From positions 62,001 to 126,000 of the forward strand of contig JAFVBG010000003.1 of the NCBI GenBank assembly GCA_017480095.1: DNA of 64,000 nt, read 5' to 3'. Under the pieces are notes generated by a model. That model saw only the letters and a program-made list of their open reading frames with translations. It made no database searches and had not been told where the DNA came from. A program made the position numbers and the translations under genes. Of the stretch, positions 9,338 through 18,367 are shown piece after piece (the first letter of the stretch is position 1; every line of letters begins with the position of its first letter). This stretch comes from Candidatus Saccharimonadota bacterium (GTDB lineage: Bacteria; Patescibacteriota; Saccharimonadia; Saccharimonadales; Saccharimonadaceae).

Positions 9338-10582
9338 TTACAACGTTTTGCGACCACCGAGATATGGCTGAAGTACTTCTGGTACCTTGAAAGTGCCATC
9401 TTCTTGAGCGTAATTTTCAAGTAAGACTACGAGCGCACGCGCAAGTGGAATCGCGGTGCCGTTGAGGGTGTGGACAAACTCTATGGTGCCATCTTTGCGA
9501 CGGACACGACAATTGACGGCACGCGCCTGAAAATCGGTACAGTTGGAACAACTGGTGATTTCCTGATATTTCTGGTTGACTGGTGACCAGTATTCCATGT
9601 CGTATTTTTTGGCGGCTGGAGCACCTAAGTCTCCTGCGGCGATATTGATGATATGATAAGGGATGCCGAGACCCTGCCAAATGTCTTCTTCGATAGCAAG
9701 AATCTTCTCGTGGATTTCCTTGGACTGCTCAGGGAGACAGAAGGCGTACATTTCGAGTTTATTAAACTGGTGGACACGGAAGAGACCGCGAGTGTATTTG
9801 CCATAAGCGCCGGCTTCTTTGCGGAAGCAAGCGGAGTAGCCAGCGTAAAAGAGTGGAAGCTGGTCTTCGTCTAAGATTTCATCCATGTGATAGCCGGTCA
9901 AAGGCATTTCGGCGGTGGCAATCAGAGCAAGATCTTCGCCTTCGATATAATATTCATCCGATTGATCTGAAGTGCGAGGGTTGAAACCGCAACCTTCAAG
10001 CACGCGCGAAGAAACGAGGTCTGGTACGGTCATGAAGGTAAAACCATGTTCGAGGACTTTTGAAAGACCGTATTGCAAAAGAGCGTTTTCAAGTAGCGCC
10101 AGGTCACCCTTGAGATAGTAGAACTTAGCACCAGCAACTTTGGCACCACGTTCAAAATCTAGCCAATCTTTCTTGGTGGCAAAATCGAGATGGTCAACAC
10201 CTGTCTGATGGTGCTCGCCCCAGGTCTTGATTTCCTTAGAACATTCTTCTCCGCCCAGTGGCACATCTTCAAAAATGATATTTGGGACGGTCTTGAGAAT
10301 AGCGTTGACCTTGGCAGTATCTTCGTCGAGCTCTTTTTCTAACTCGGCAAGATTCTCTTTGAGTTTTTTACCTTTCTCAATTAGCTCTGGGGTAGGCTTG
10401 CCGCCCTTCATTTGCTTGGCGATACTATTGCGTTCTGTGCGCATAGTCTCAACTTTTTGCAAAGTTTCGCGACGGTCGTCATCGAGCTTTAGTAGCTCCT
10501 TGATGTCGATCTTGTATCCCTTTTCTTTGGCAGATTTTTCTACCAACTGCGTGTTATTACGGATGAAGTTTATATCTAACAT
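9338..10582 (-). CDS. serS: Seryl-tRNA synthetase
   Basis: Class II synthetase charging tRNA-Ser, 414 residues, near the usual bacterial length. The N-terminal coiled-coil arm covers residues ~25-105 (rich in K/E/L) and reads into the tRNA long arm. The class II core contains the motif 2 region (FRKEAGAYGKYTRGLFRVHQF near residue 255) and motif 3 (LNGTAIPLARALVVLLENY near residue 375). The promoter is TTGTCA, 17 bp, TAATAT on the minus strand, with only nine bases before ATG at 10582. It is divergent from ldh. Confidence 0.97.
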   Translation of the reverse strand: MLDINFIRNNTQLVEKSAKEKGYKIDIKELLKLDDDRRETLQKVETMRTERNSIAKQMKGGKPTPELIEKGKKLKENLAELEKELDEDTAKVNAILKTVPNIIFEDVPLGGEECSKEIKTWGEHHQTGVDHLDFATKKDWLDFERGAKVAGAKFYYLKGDLALLENALLQYGLSKVLEHGFTFMTVPDLVSSRVLEGCGFNPRTSDQSDEYYIEGEDLALIATAEMPLTGYHMDEILDEDQLPLFYAGYSACFRKEAGAYGKYTRGLFRVHQFNKLEMYAFCLPEQSKEIHEKILAIEEDIWQGLGIPYHIINIAAGDLGAPAAKKYDMEYWSPVNQKYQEITSCSNCTDFQARAVNCRVRRKDGTIEFVHTLNGTAIPLARALVVLLENYAQEDGTFKVPEVLQPYLGGRKTL

Positions 10583-10659
10583 AATACCTTAATATTACCA
10601 CCTTTTCCCCAGTATGACAATATGGTATAATGGAGAAAAGAAAGGCGGTAATACATATT

Positions 10660-11571
10660 ATGGCAAATAAAGTGATGATAGTTGGCACGGGAAACGTGGG
10701 CGCGAGTTGTGCCTACTGTCTCGTGAATCAGCGCACGGCGGTCTCGGAATTAATCTTAACGGATATCATGTCGGAAGACGCTGAAGGTGAGGCGATGGAC
10801 TTGCGCGATACCCTGGCGGTAGCGCCGAGCTATCTCAAGATTCGTTCGGGTACTTATGCCGATGCGAGCGATTGTGACATCATCGTAATCACGGCGGGAG
10901 CACCACAAAAGCCAGGCGAGACTCGCATGGACTTACTTAAGAAAAATGCAGCCATCTTCAAAGATATGATTGGGCAGATTATGGAGTCTGGTTTCTCTGG
11001 CATCTTCATCGTCGTATCAAACCCGATGGATGTTTTGACATATTTGACTTGGCGCTATTCTGGCTTGCCAGCCGAGCAAGTGATTGGCTCTGGCACGATT
11101 CTCGATTCAGCACGTTTGCGCTATCGGATTGCCGAGCGTTTGGGGGTGCATCCAAAGTCTGTGCACGCCTTCCAGGTCGGTGAGCATGGTGATACCGAGT
11201 TCGCACTCTGGTCTTCTTCCACGCTCGGTGGTCAGCCGCTGACGGAGTTCTTAGATGAAAAAGCTAGGGCTGAGATTGAAAATTACGCTCGCAACGAGGC
11301 TTATGAGATTATTAGTAAGAAGGGCGCGACTTATTATGGTATCGGCGCCTGCGTGACGAAGATTATCAACTGTATCTTAGCAGATGAACGGCGAGTACTA
11401 TCGGTGTCCTCGTTGGATGATTTCACGGGTGTTTATACCGGTTTTCCAGCAGTAGTGGGGCGACATGGCGTCGTGCGCAGGCTGGGCGTGCACCTTTCGG
11501 AAGAAGAAGGCATGAAGATGCAAAAATCGGTCAATGCTCTGAAAGAGGCGATTAAACAAGTGGAAGGATAA
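10660..11571 (+). CDS. ldh: L-lactate dehydrogenase
   Basis: 303 residues from the ATG at 10660. An earlier in-frame ATG at 10630 overlaps the -10 box TATAATGG and cannot be in the transcript, while AAAGGCGG lies before 10660. The NAD-binding motif is GTGNVGASCAYCL. The specificity loop GAPQKPGETR carries the Gln typical of lactate rather than malate dehydrogenases. GSGTILDSARLR and the catalytic GEHGDTE follow. It regenerates NAD+ from pyruvate in a fermentative cell. A DUF2207 gene starts one base after its stop. Confidence 0.92.
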   Translation: MANKVMIVGTGNVGASCAYCLVNQRTAVSELILTDIMSEDAEGEAMDLRDTLAVAPSYLKIRSGTYADASDCDIIVITAGAPQKPGETRMDLLKKNAAIFKDMIGQIMESGFSGIFIVVSNPMDVLTYLTWRYSGLPAEQVIGSGTILDSARLRYRIAERLGVHPKSVHAFQVGEHGDTEFALWSSSTLGGQPLTEFLDEKARAEIENYARNEAYEIISKKGATYYGIGACVTKIINCILADERRVLSVSSLDDFTGVYTGFPAVVGRHGVVRRLGVHLSEEEGMKMQKSVNALKEAIKQVEG

Positions 11572-11572
11572 A

Positions 11573-13387
11573 ATGGCGCGTTCCTATAGCAATATCGAAG
11601 ATTTTACCGTAAATTATGTATTGTCGAAAAACGGCGATACGACTAAGTTGGAGGTCGAAGAAGAGTTTGACATGACTTTCCCAGAGTCGAACTCGAAACA
11701 TGGGCCGATTCGGGAGTTGCCCTACACTAATCAGGCGGGTAAAAATCTGATTTCAAATCGAGGTAAGAATCTGGATTTAACAGTCTTAATGGACGGCTCG
11801 CCGTTTCCGATTGCGCAGACGACGCAGAGCAAGATTGGGGATGATAAATCTAATATCTATTACATCGGTCGAGAATCCTCGTATCTGCATGGTACGCACA
11901 TTTTTACTTTGAAATATACTTATGATAATGTAATCTTAAATTCTGATACGCTTCAGGAGCTGTATTGGAATGCCAATGGTAATGGTTGGAGTGAATATAC
12001 TTTCTCAAAAGTAACGGCGAACTTGCACATTGCGGACAGCGAGGCACTAGCGGCAATAATGTCCGGCCAGACTTCTTGCTATGTCGGAAAATACGGTGCG
12101 AAGGGGTCGGAGCGTTGTGAAATCACCAAAACAGAAGATGGTTATAGCTTTACGGCGGAAGATTTGGACTACGGTGAAGGTTTGACTTTTGCCGTGGATT
12201 TTCAGCCGGGAACATACAATATACCAGAGCAGAAAGATGATTATACCGTGGTGATACTGGGCAGCCTAGTTGGTGTAGTGATTATTGCGATTATGGTGTT
12301 GATGATTAGGTCGTGCGTCAAGAAAGTAGCAAAGAAACGCGAGGTTTACAAATCGACCTTCGTGAAGCCAGAATACGAACCGACGAGAGGCTTGACCGTG
12401 GCCGAGGGTGAGCAACTGATGATGAGTGGTGCGAAGAAATCTTACGTGGCGACGCTGCTAGAGCTTGCCGTCACGAAAAAGGTGCAAATCTTGAAGGGTG
12501 AGCCGACTAAGATTCTAAAAAAGGATACTTGGAAAGTCAAGGTACTGACCATGGATGGAGTGACCGAGCCACAGGAAAATATGCTGAAACTGCTGGCTGG
12601 TGAGCATTCGGTGAGTGCGGGCGATGAAATAGAGGTCAAGCGGCGTACGGCAACATCCTACATGGCGTCGGTGGCGCGAGCTTATGCCACAAAAGCGGTC
12701 GCGATGCTACACAAGAAGGGTTTAACCGAAAAATCTTCGACGGTGCGGACGGGGGCGAGCACAACGATAATCGCCTCAATCATCATACTAGTGGCCTTGG
12801 GCGTGTGGATTTTTGCTTTGCCATGGATGATTGTTTATGGCTACGCAGAAAACACCTCCGCCAATGTGATTGGCTTGGATGTTGTGCCATTCGTGATTTC
12901 GGGACTAGTAATTCTAACTTGGGTGGTTGGCACGGTTTGTGCTACACTCCGAAGCAAGTATTCGTGGCATACCGAGGAGGGCTTACGCGCGGCGCGAGAG
13001 CTGGAAGGTTTGAAACTCTATATCAGCATGGCGGAAGCCGACAGGCTTAAGTTCTTGCAATCTACTAAGGGTGCTGATACTTCAACCGAAGGTATTGTAA
13101 AACTTTATGAAAAACTATTGCCGTGGGCGGCGTTATTTGGTGAGGAAGAATCTTGGCTGAAGGAACTCGGCAAGTATTATGATACGGTTGGTGATCCATA
13201 CTGGTGCGATTCGCGGGATATGCTGAATGTGGCAATGTTCCACGCGATGACAAACTCGATTTCTACTTCGGTGGCATCTACGTCGTCATACTCGTCTTCA
13301 AGTGGCGGTTCGTCTGGTGGCTTTGGTGGCGGAGGTGGGGGATTCTCCGGCGGCGGCGGAGGCGGCGGCGGAGGCGGAAGCTGGTAA
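11573..13387 (+). CDS. DUF2207-type membrane protein with Gly-rich tail
   Basis: 604 residues. The N-terminal ~220 residues look like the predicted extracellular DUF2207 domain (FDMTFPESNSKHGPIREL). A membrane span follows at ~228-250, then a cytoplasmic stretch and two more spans near 400-455. A Ser/Gly-rich tail ends in long glycine runs and SW, as seen in other DUF2207 proteins. The family's usual N-terminal signal peptide is absent, as the protein begins MARSYSNIEDF. Translation is probably coupled to ldh, one base upstream. Function unknown. Confidence 0.75.
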   Translation: MARSYSNIEDFTVNYVLSKNGDTTKLEVEEEFDMTFPESNSKHGPIRELPYTNQAGKNLISNRGKNLDLTVLMDGSPFPIAQTTQSKIGDDKSNIYYIGRESSYLHGTHIFTLKYTYDNVILNSDTLQELYWNANGNGWSEYTFSKVTANLHIADSEALAAIMSGQTSCYVGKYGAKGSERCEITKTEDGYSFTAEDLDYGEGLTFAVDFQPGTYNIPEQKDDYTVVILGSLVGVVIIAIMVLMIRSCVKKVAKKREVYKSTFVKPEYEPTRGLTVAEGEQLMMSGAKKSYVATLLELAVTKKVQILKGEPTKILKKDTWKVKVLTMDGVTEPQENMLKLLAGEHSVSAGDEIEVKRRTATSYMASVARAYATKAVAMLHKKGLTEKSSTVRTGASTTIIASIIILVALGVWIFALPWMIVYGYAENTSANVIGLDVVPFVISGLVILTWVVGTVCATLRSKYSWHTEEGLRAARELEGLKLYISMAEADRLKFLQSTKGADTSTEGIVKLYEKLLPWAALFGEEESWLKELGKYYDTVGDPYWCDSRDMLNVAMFHAMTNSISTSVASTSSYSSSSGGSSGGFGGGGGGFSGGGGGGGGGGSW

Positions 13388-13390
13388 CAG

Positions 13391-13509
13391 TCGGCCTAAG
13401 CTAACATTTTCTAGACACGCGTCAAAACCCCTGTCGCCACAGGGGTTTTTGCGCTACTACTCGGCTTGCCAGCCTCCGTACTGTCTTAGAAAATGTTATC
13501 TTAGACCGA
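13391..13509. repeat. Nested palindrome / bidirectional terminator between DUF2207 gene and trpS
   Basis: The outer arms 13391-13417 and 13482-13509 are ~27 nt and almost fully complementary. The right arm contains the last codons and stop of trpS, so the left arm is an inverted copy of the trpS 3' end. The inner hairpin (13424-13450) pairs AAAACCCCTGT with ACAGGGGTTTT around CGCC and is followed by a T-run, so it can terminate the plus-strand gene. Confidence 0.8.
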
Positions 13510-14509
13510 ACACTTGTTGGACTTGGAGGAGTTTTCTACTAGCGACAGTATTGGCATATTCCTCGCCACGGGTGAGGGCGTTGAGTATGACGTCGTCATC
13601 GATTTTAGCGAGTTTAGCTTGGAAAAGCTCAAGGAAGGCGGCGATGTCGGCGGCAACTTTTTTCTTCAAATCGCCATAATGCGTCTCGCCAGCCCAAGTA
13701 GAAATTACCTCTTGAAGTGGCGTATCGGTGACTAGGGCGTCAATCTGGAGGAGATTGCTGATGCCCGGCTGATTAATCATGTCGAACTTAATTACGCCGA
13801 GGCTGTCAGTGGTGGCGGACATAATCTTTTTAGCGGCTTTTTCTGGGGTGTCGGAAAGCATGATTTTGGAGTTTTCCGCCAGGGTAGATTTGCTCATCTT
13901 CTTCTCTGGATTTTGCAAGTCGCGGATTCTGATTCCCTCTTCGCTCCCCATGAACTTGGCCTGTTCGACTGTCTTTTTTGGCACAGTAAAGATTTCTTGG
14001 TTGAACTTATGGTTGACGCGGATAGCGAGGTTGCGGGTAAGCTCAAGGTGCTGGAACTGGTCTTCGCCGACCGGAATATACTTGGCATCATAAAGCAAAA
14101 TATCGGCTGCCATCAAGACTGGATAGGTAAAAATCCCACAGCCAACAGAGTCTTTACCGCCAGATTTATCCTTGAACTGGGTCATGCGAGAGAGTTCACC
14201 AGTGGTGGCGACGCAGTTGAGAATCCAGTTTAATTCGGAATGGGCTGGAACATGAGATTGGCGATAGAGGTGGACATTATCGTTCAAAACTAGACCAGCG
14301 GCGAGATAATATTTTAGAGATTTGATGATGTTACTCTGCAAATTACCATCAACGTCGGCGATAATGGTGTGTAAATCTGGAACAAAAATGTTGATTTGGT
14401 GTTCGCTGCTATATTTATTGGCCAGACGAGTCATCGGCACTAATGCGCCGAGGAAGTTGCCCAAGGTTAATTCACCATTGACTCTGATGCCAGTTAGAAT
14501 CGTACTCAT
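13496..14509 (-). CDS. trpS: Tryptophanyl-tRNA synthetase
   Basis: Class I synthetase charging tRNA-Trp, 337 residues from the ATG at 14509. This start begins the conserved STILTGIRVNGELTLGN block and is preceded by TATAAT and six bases, so a longer upstream reading is unlikely. The HIGH-like signature is LTLGNFLG and KMSKS is present as KKMSKST near residue 200. The C-terminal codons lie in a nested palindrome shared with the convergent gene. A second, stronger promoter with a terminator-like hairpin sits just upstream (14517-14587). Confidence 0.94.
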   Translation of the reverse strand: MSTILTGIRVNGELTLGNFLGALVPMTRLANKYSSEHQINIFVPDLHTIIADVDGNLQSNIIKSLKYYLAAGLVLNDNVHLYRQSHVPAHSELNWILNCVATTGELSRMTQFKDKSGGKDSVGCGIFTYPVLMAADILLYDAKYIPVGEDQFQHLELTRNLAIRVNHKFNQEIFTVPKKTVEQAKFMGSEEGIRIRDLQNPEKKMSKSTLAENSKIMLSDTPEKAAKKIMSATTDSLGVIKFDMINQPGISNLLQIDALVTDTPLQEVISTWAGETHYGDLKKKVAADIAAFLELFQAKLAKIDDDVILNALTRGEEYANTVASRKLLQVQQVFGLR

Positions 14510-14516
14510 AGGGGTA

Positions 14517-14552
14517 TTATAACACGAAAGAAAAGGTGCCGCAAGGCACCAT
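14517..14552 (-). CDS. Possible 11-codon leaderless leader ORF before trpS
   Basis: It reads MVPCGTFSFVL and stop. Its ATG lies exactly six bases after the TATAAT of a consensus promoter, the same geometry as leaderless genes elsewhere in the window. It overlaps a GGTGCC/GGCACC hairpin with a T-rich tail and stops seven bases before the trpS ATG. It holds no Trp codons. Translation is unproven. Confidence 0.3.
   Translation of the reverse strand: MVPCGTFSFVL
14535..14550 (-). terminator. Hairpin followed by TTTTCTTT before trpS
   Basis: GGTGCC-TTGC-GGCACC followed on the minus strand by TTTTCTTT. It could end tgt transcripts, or attenuate transcription from the promoter at 14559-14587. Confidence 0.7.
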
Positions 14553-14558
14553 ACTCTA

Positions 14559-14587
14559 ATTATAGCACAGATTAGCAAAAATGTCAA
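14559..14587 (-). promoter_or_regulatory. Consensus promoter upstream of trpS
   Basis: TTGACA at 14582-14587, a 17-bp spacer, and TATAAT at 14559-14564 on the minus strand. It is followed within about 10 bp by a terminator-like hairpin and then by the proximal trpS -10 box at 14516-14521. Confidence 0.75.
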
Positions 14588-14592
14588 TACCG

Positions 14593-15837
14593 CTAGTGGT
14601 AATACCTCTGTAAAAATTCGGTTTTATAGGTTTCAAAATTGTCGTTCAAGATGCTCTCGCGGATTTCTTCGGTTAAGCGGACGATGAAGCGGAGGTTATG
14701 GATGCTGGCGAGGCGCCAATATGCACGCTTAAGGTCTGGGTCGCCACTTTTCCAGAGGGCGCGGAGCGAAGCGCGAGTGTAGCCAGCTTTGCAGGTGGCG
14801 CAATCACAATCTAAATCGAGTGGTCTTTCGTCGTTTGCAAATTTGCGCAGGTTGATTTCGCCGTCACGAGTGTAGATTTTGCCGTGGCGGGCTTCGCGCG
14901 TTGGGGCGACACAGTCAAAAGTATCAGCGCCGTTTTCTACGCCGACGAAAATGTCGTCTGGATGAGAAAGGCCGAGGAGGTGACGAGGCTTATTGGCAGG
15001 CAGTTCCTCATTGCACCATCTTAAAATGTTGCCAAGGTCTTCTTTAAGAAAAGCACCGCCAAGACCGAAACCGTCGAACTGAGTACCAGCTACTGTCATT
15101 TTGGCGAGTTTTTTCGCCGTGGAGCGACGCAAATCTTCCCAACGTCCACCTTGCAGGACGGCATAAAGGCTCTGGTGATAGCCGAGGTCGTCGCGATGTT
15201 TTAAGTGCTCTTTCAAACTTCTGCGTGCCCATTTTTCGGTACGTTTTAGAGCTTCGACATTATAATCATAATCATCGGCGAGCGAGGTTAGCTCGTCAAA
15301 AGCCATGTGGATATCGGCACCGATGCGGCATTGAATCTGCATGGATTCTTCTGGTCCGATGAAATCTGGTTGACCATCAAAGGGGTCGGTGAAGCTCACT
15401 CCCTTATCGGTGATTTTGGCTAAGCGTTCTTTATGGGCGGTGTTGGTAGCCTTGATTCGGACGGTGCCGTTTTTTGACGCGCCACCCTCAAGCTCGGCGC
15501 GGTCATAAGAGACGACTTTGCCGAGCCCAGAGCCGAGCGACATAACCTGGAAACCGCCAGAATCGGTGAGGGTCGGGCCGTGCCAGGTACTCCAGCTGGC
15601 GAGTCCTCCAGCTTCGGCAATTTCGGGGCTTTGGCGACGGAGGTGGTAACCGTTGGAAAGCATGGCCTGAGCGCCAGTTTCGTGCAGGTCATCAAAAGAG
15701 AGGTATTTTACTTCTCCCTTTGTGCCGACTGCCATGAAAGCTGGCGTCCTGATGTCTCCGTGCGGAGTATGGATGATGCCAGCGCGACCGAGCGTGCCAA
15801 AGCGTTTAGTTTCTTCAAAATAAAATGGTCGTTTCAT
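14593..15837 (-). CDS. tgt: tRNA-guanine (queuine) transglycosylase
   Basis: 414 residues. It exchanges guanine 34 for a queuine precursor in GUN-anticodon tRNAs. The substrate-binding stretch DSGGFQVMSLG, the YAVLQGG segment near residue 225 and the GLSHPDDIFVGV/DCVAPTREARHG region with the nucleophile aspartate are all present. The zinc ligands are in CDCATCKAGYTRA and IHNLRF. No queuosine synthesis genes are visible nearby. The start is ATG at 15837 with no clear RBS. Confidence 0.95.
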   Translation of the reverse strand: MKRPFYFEETKRFGTLGRAGIIHTPHGDIRTPAFMAVGTKGEVKYLSFDDLHETGAQAMLSNGYHLRRQSPEIAEAGGLASWSTWHGPTLTDSGGFQVMSLGSGLGKVVSYDRAELEGGASKNGTVRIKATNTAHKERLAKITDKGVSFTDPFDGQPDFIGPEESMQIQCRIGADIHMAFDELTSLADDYDYNVEALKRTEKWARRSLKEHLKHRDDLGYHQSLYAVLQGGRWEDLRRSTAKKLAKMTVAGTQFDGFGLGGAFLKEDLGNILRWCNEELPANKPRHLLGLSHPDDIFVGVENGADTFDCVAPTREARHGKIYTRDGEINLRKFANDERPLDLDCDCATCKAGYTRASLRALWKSGDPDLKRAYWRLASIHNLRFIVRLTEEIRESILNDNFETYKTEFLQRYYH

Positions 15838-15882
15838 AATAAAAAATGAAAATGTGTCAGATCGGTGTTTCTTCTTATATGT

Positions 15883-15988
15883 CTTTCTGATAGAAAACTG
15901 TTCAAGACGGTATTTTCTTCATGCAAAGCGCGCCTTAACGGCGAGCGAGCATGAAAAAATGCCGTATTGGGCAGTTTTATTCAGAAAG
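15883..15988. repeat. Nested palindrome abutting the 3' end of tRNA-Ala
   Basis: The outer arms CTTTCTGATAGAAAACTG (15883-15900) and CAGTTTTATTCAGAAAG (15972-15988) pair. The inner arms (GACGGTATTTTCTTCATGC region with GCATGAAAAAATGCCGTAT) also pair, leaving a GC-rich centre. It begins one base past the encoded CCA of tRNA-Ala and could act as its terminator. Confidence 0.75.
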
Positions 15989-16064
15989 TGGTGGAGTATA
16001 GGAGATTCGAACTCCTCACCTCTTCCATGCCATGGAAGCGCTCTACCAAATGAGCTAATACCCC
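15989..16064 (-). tRNA. tRNA-Ala(GGC)
   Basis: Full cloverleaf on the minus strand. The acceptor is GGGGTAT with ATACTCC, giving the G3:U70 pair that identifies alanine tRNA. The anticodon stem CTTCC/GGAAG encloses loop ATGGCAT (anticodon GGC), and the T-loop is GTTCGAAT. The 3' CCA is encoded. Confidence 0.96.
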
Positions 16065-16180
16065 AAACCAGTTTGTAAAGCTTGCTAGCTTAAGTAAATT
16101 GTAGCATACATTCCCTGAAAAAGCAACCCTTGTAAAGCCTCAAGTTTTATGTTAGACTAGAAGTATAAAAAGGAGGTCGT

Positions 16181-17263
16181 ATGTCTAAATTGGTTGAAGT
16201 TGATACTAAGACGTTTGTTAGATTTTGGTTGGTGATTGCGGCGCTCTTTATCGTCTTGGCGCTGATTTGGCGTGCGAGGGGTGGGCTGCTGATTGTGGGA
16301 CTTTCAATCTTTTTGGCGATTGCGTTGCGGCCACTGGTGGCGAGGGTGCAAAAAGGCTTCAAGGGAAAGCTGAGCAAAGGTGCAGCCGCTGGTTTGACCG
16401 TGGGAGCGGTGGTATTAGCGTTTGGAGTTTTCTTTGCCACGGTGGGGCCAATGCTGGTAACAGAGACAGTGAAATTCTTTTCGACAGCGTCGGAGTCGCT
16501 AGAGACACATAGCGGTTTAGATGGGCTAGATTCTCTGGGGCAAAGATTCGGAATTGAAAACCTTTCGGGTGAGATTGTCGCTACGGTCAAGAGCTTCAGT
16601 GCGGAGCTAGTGTCAAATCTTTCTAGCTCGGTGATTTCGAGTGTATCGGCACTAGCGAATTTCTTGACTGGTCTGATTTTGACGATTGTCTTGACTATTC
16701 TCTGTCTAGTGCAGGGGCCAGAGATAGCGAACAGTTTTTGGAAAAAGATTGATGGCCGAAATGGCAAGACTGGCGTGGTGGTGCGCAGGATTACGATGAA
16801 GATTGCCGATGTAATCGCAAAATATGTAGGTGGGCAGGCGGTAGTGGCGCTCATTGATGGCATAGTGGTCGGGGTTGCGACCTTTATCCTGTCGCTCATC
16901 TTTGGGTTTTCGAGTGGACTAGCCTTCCCGATGGCGATGATTGCAGGGCTTTTCATCTTGATTCCGATGTTTGGCGCGATTATTGCGATCGTCTTGATTT
17001 CGATGATGATTTTCTTCCAGAGTCCAGTGGCGGGTCTAGTCTTCGTGGTTTTCTATGCGATTTATTTGCAGGTTGAGAACAACGTGATTTCACCGAAGAT
17101 TCAGGCCAACTCGCTAGAACTGCCGAGCTTGGTAGTTCTGATGGCGGTGACGATTGGTATGTATATGTTCGGTCTGGCTGGTGCCATCATCTCAATCCCA
17201 GTGGCTGGCATCGTTAAAGTTTTGATTGATGAATATCCAGCTATCAAAGCGTTGGAACAGTAG
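16181..17263 (+). CDS. AI-2E family transporter-like permease
   Basis: 360 residues, polytopic. There are two N-terminal hydrophobic segments (~15-55), another near 70-90, and a long amphipathic region. The family-typical C-terminal block with repeated hydrophobic spans includes a PMFGAIIAIV stretch near residue 265, then QVENNVISPKI. The family includes the TqsA AI-2 exporter and Na+/H+ antiporter-like members, and the substrate here is unknown. A strong RBS (AAGGAGG) precedes ATG at 16181, and a promoter (TTGTAA, 17 bp, TAGACT) lies upstream. Confidence 0.88.
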   Translation: MSKLVEVDTKTFVRFWLVIAALFIVLALIWRARGGLLIVGLSIFLAIALRPLVARVQKGFKGKLSKGAAAGLTVGAVVLAFGVFFATVGPMLVTETVKFFSTASESLETHSGLDGLDSLGQRFGIENLSGEIVATVKSFSAELVSNLSSSVISSVSALANFLTGLILTIVLTILCLVQGPEIANSFWKKIDGRNGKTGVVVRRITMKIADVIAKYVGGQAVVALIDGIVVGVATFILSLIFGFSSGLAFPMAMIAGLFILIPMFGAIIAIVLISMMIFFQSPVAGLVFVVFYAIYLQVENNVISPKIQANSLELPSLVVLMAVTIGMYMFGLAGAIISIPVAGIVKVLIDEYPAIKALEQ

Positions 17264-17290
17264 AGAAACTAAAGAGTTTTTAGTTTCTCT
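17262..17290. terminator. Bidirectional terminator
   Basis: AGAGAAACTAAA (17262-17273) pairs with TTTAGTTTCTCT (17279-17290) between convergent genes, with A- and T-rich flanks. It includes the stop codon of the DHH gene. Confidence 0.75.
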
Positions 17291-18327
17291 AAGGCTTCAA
17301 TGGTTTCATGGATTGCATCATCATAAGATAAATCATAAGTGCGGAAGCCAGCGGCATAAGGGTGTCCGCCGCCACCAAAGTAGCCAGCTAGCTTATCGGC
17401 AATAGGTGTACTACTGCGGATTTTGCCAGTGATTTTGCCGTCTGGGTAGGTTTTGTAGCAGATAGCTACCTCTACCCCCTCGACTAGTCGTAGCTCTTCT
17501 AGAATGAGTACGCTTGGATTATATTCGTGTGAGTATTCTTGGATTTCTTCCCATGGGATATGAACCGTAGCCAGTGTGCCGTCATTCCAGTATTCGACTT
17601 TTTTGATGAGGTCGGCCTTGTAGTTCAGGATTTTTTGCGATTTCTTCATGAATTCACGGCGTTTTTCTTCGAGTTCGGCAATATCTAGACCATAATCGAG
17701 CAGGTCGGCGCAGAGGCGGTAGGTATCTGCCGTAACATTGGCAGAGGTCAGCCCCAGGGTGTCCGAGAAGATGCCGTAAACCAGATAAGTAGCAATGGCT
17801 TTATAGCGTGCTAGGTCTGCAACCTCATCTGCACTGACTTCAAGGTTTTGCTCGGAGATTTCGGTCAGGCGAGCTTTGATGGCGGACGGCTCTGGCAGGA
17901 GCTTCTGTTCCCTGGCGATTTGATAGATGAGATCACAGCAGGCTGGCAGAGTCTGCACTAGCCCCTGATGGGCGAAGGTCAAGTCATCCTCCGTCTCGTG
18001 ATGGTCTAGCACAAAAACAGGCGCAGAAATCAGGCGGTTGCGGATGGCGGGGTCGTCGAGTAACTTAGAAAGTAAGATATTAGAAGCGGTATCGACAATG
18101 ATATAGCCGTCCGCATTAAAATCAAAATCATGAGAGACTCGAGACCAGTCTGCCATATAATGTAGATATTTTGGAATGTCAACTGGACAATAGAGTGAGA
18201 TTTCGTGGTCTTTCAGCAAAAAGTCGAGCGCAAGGGCGGAGCCGAGCGAATCGCCATCGGGATTTTCGGCCTGAATAATAGAGAGGCGCTTCTTATCCTT
18301 GATAAAGTCGGTAAAAGTATCGTACAT
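17269..18327 (-). CDS. DHH family phosphoesterase (NrnA/RecJ-like)
   Basis: 352 residues from the ATG at 18327 (MYDTFTDFIKDKKRL), since upstream codons read into promoter sequence. The DHH domain motifs are NPDGDSLGS, IIVDTAS and LDHHETEDD. A C-terminal DHHA1 domain carries GKITGKIRSS and GGGGHPYAAGFR. This layout matches NrnA-type enzymes that degrade nano-RNA or pAp, or related cyclic-dinucleotide phosphodiesterases. No membrane or sensory domains are attached. It is divergent from the DUF167 gene. Confidence 0.88.
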   Translation of the reverse strand: MYDTFTDFIKDKKRLSIIQAENPDGDSLGSALALDFLLKDHEISLYCPVDIPKYLHYMADWSRVSHDFDFNADGYIIVDTASNILLSKLLDDPAIRNRLISAPVFVLDHHETEDDLTFAHQGLVQTLPACCDLIYQIAREQKLLPEPSAIKARLTEISEQNLEVSADEVADLARYKAIATYLVYGIFSDTLGLTSANVTADTYRLCADLLDYGLDIAELEEKRREFMKKSQKILNYKADLIKKVEYWNDGTLATVHIPWEEIQEYSHEYNPSVLILEELRLVEGVEVAICYKTYPDGKITGKIRSSTPIADKLAGYFGGGGHPYAAGFRTYDLSYDDAIHETIEALEKLKTL

Positions 18328-18367
18328 ATATGATATAATTGTAACAGATATATAAACGATTGTCAAA

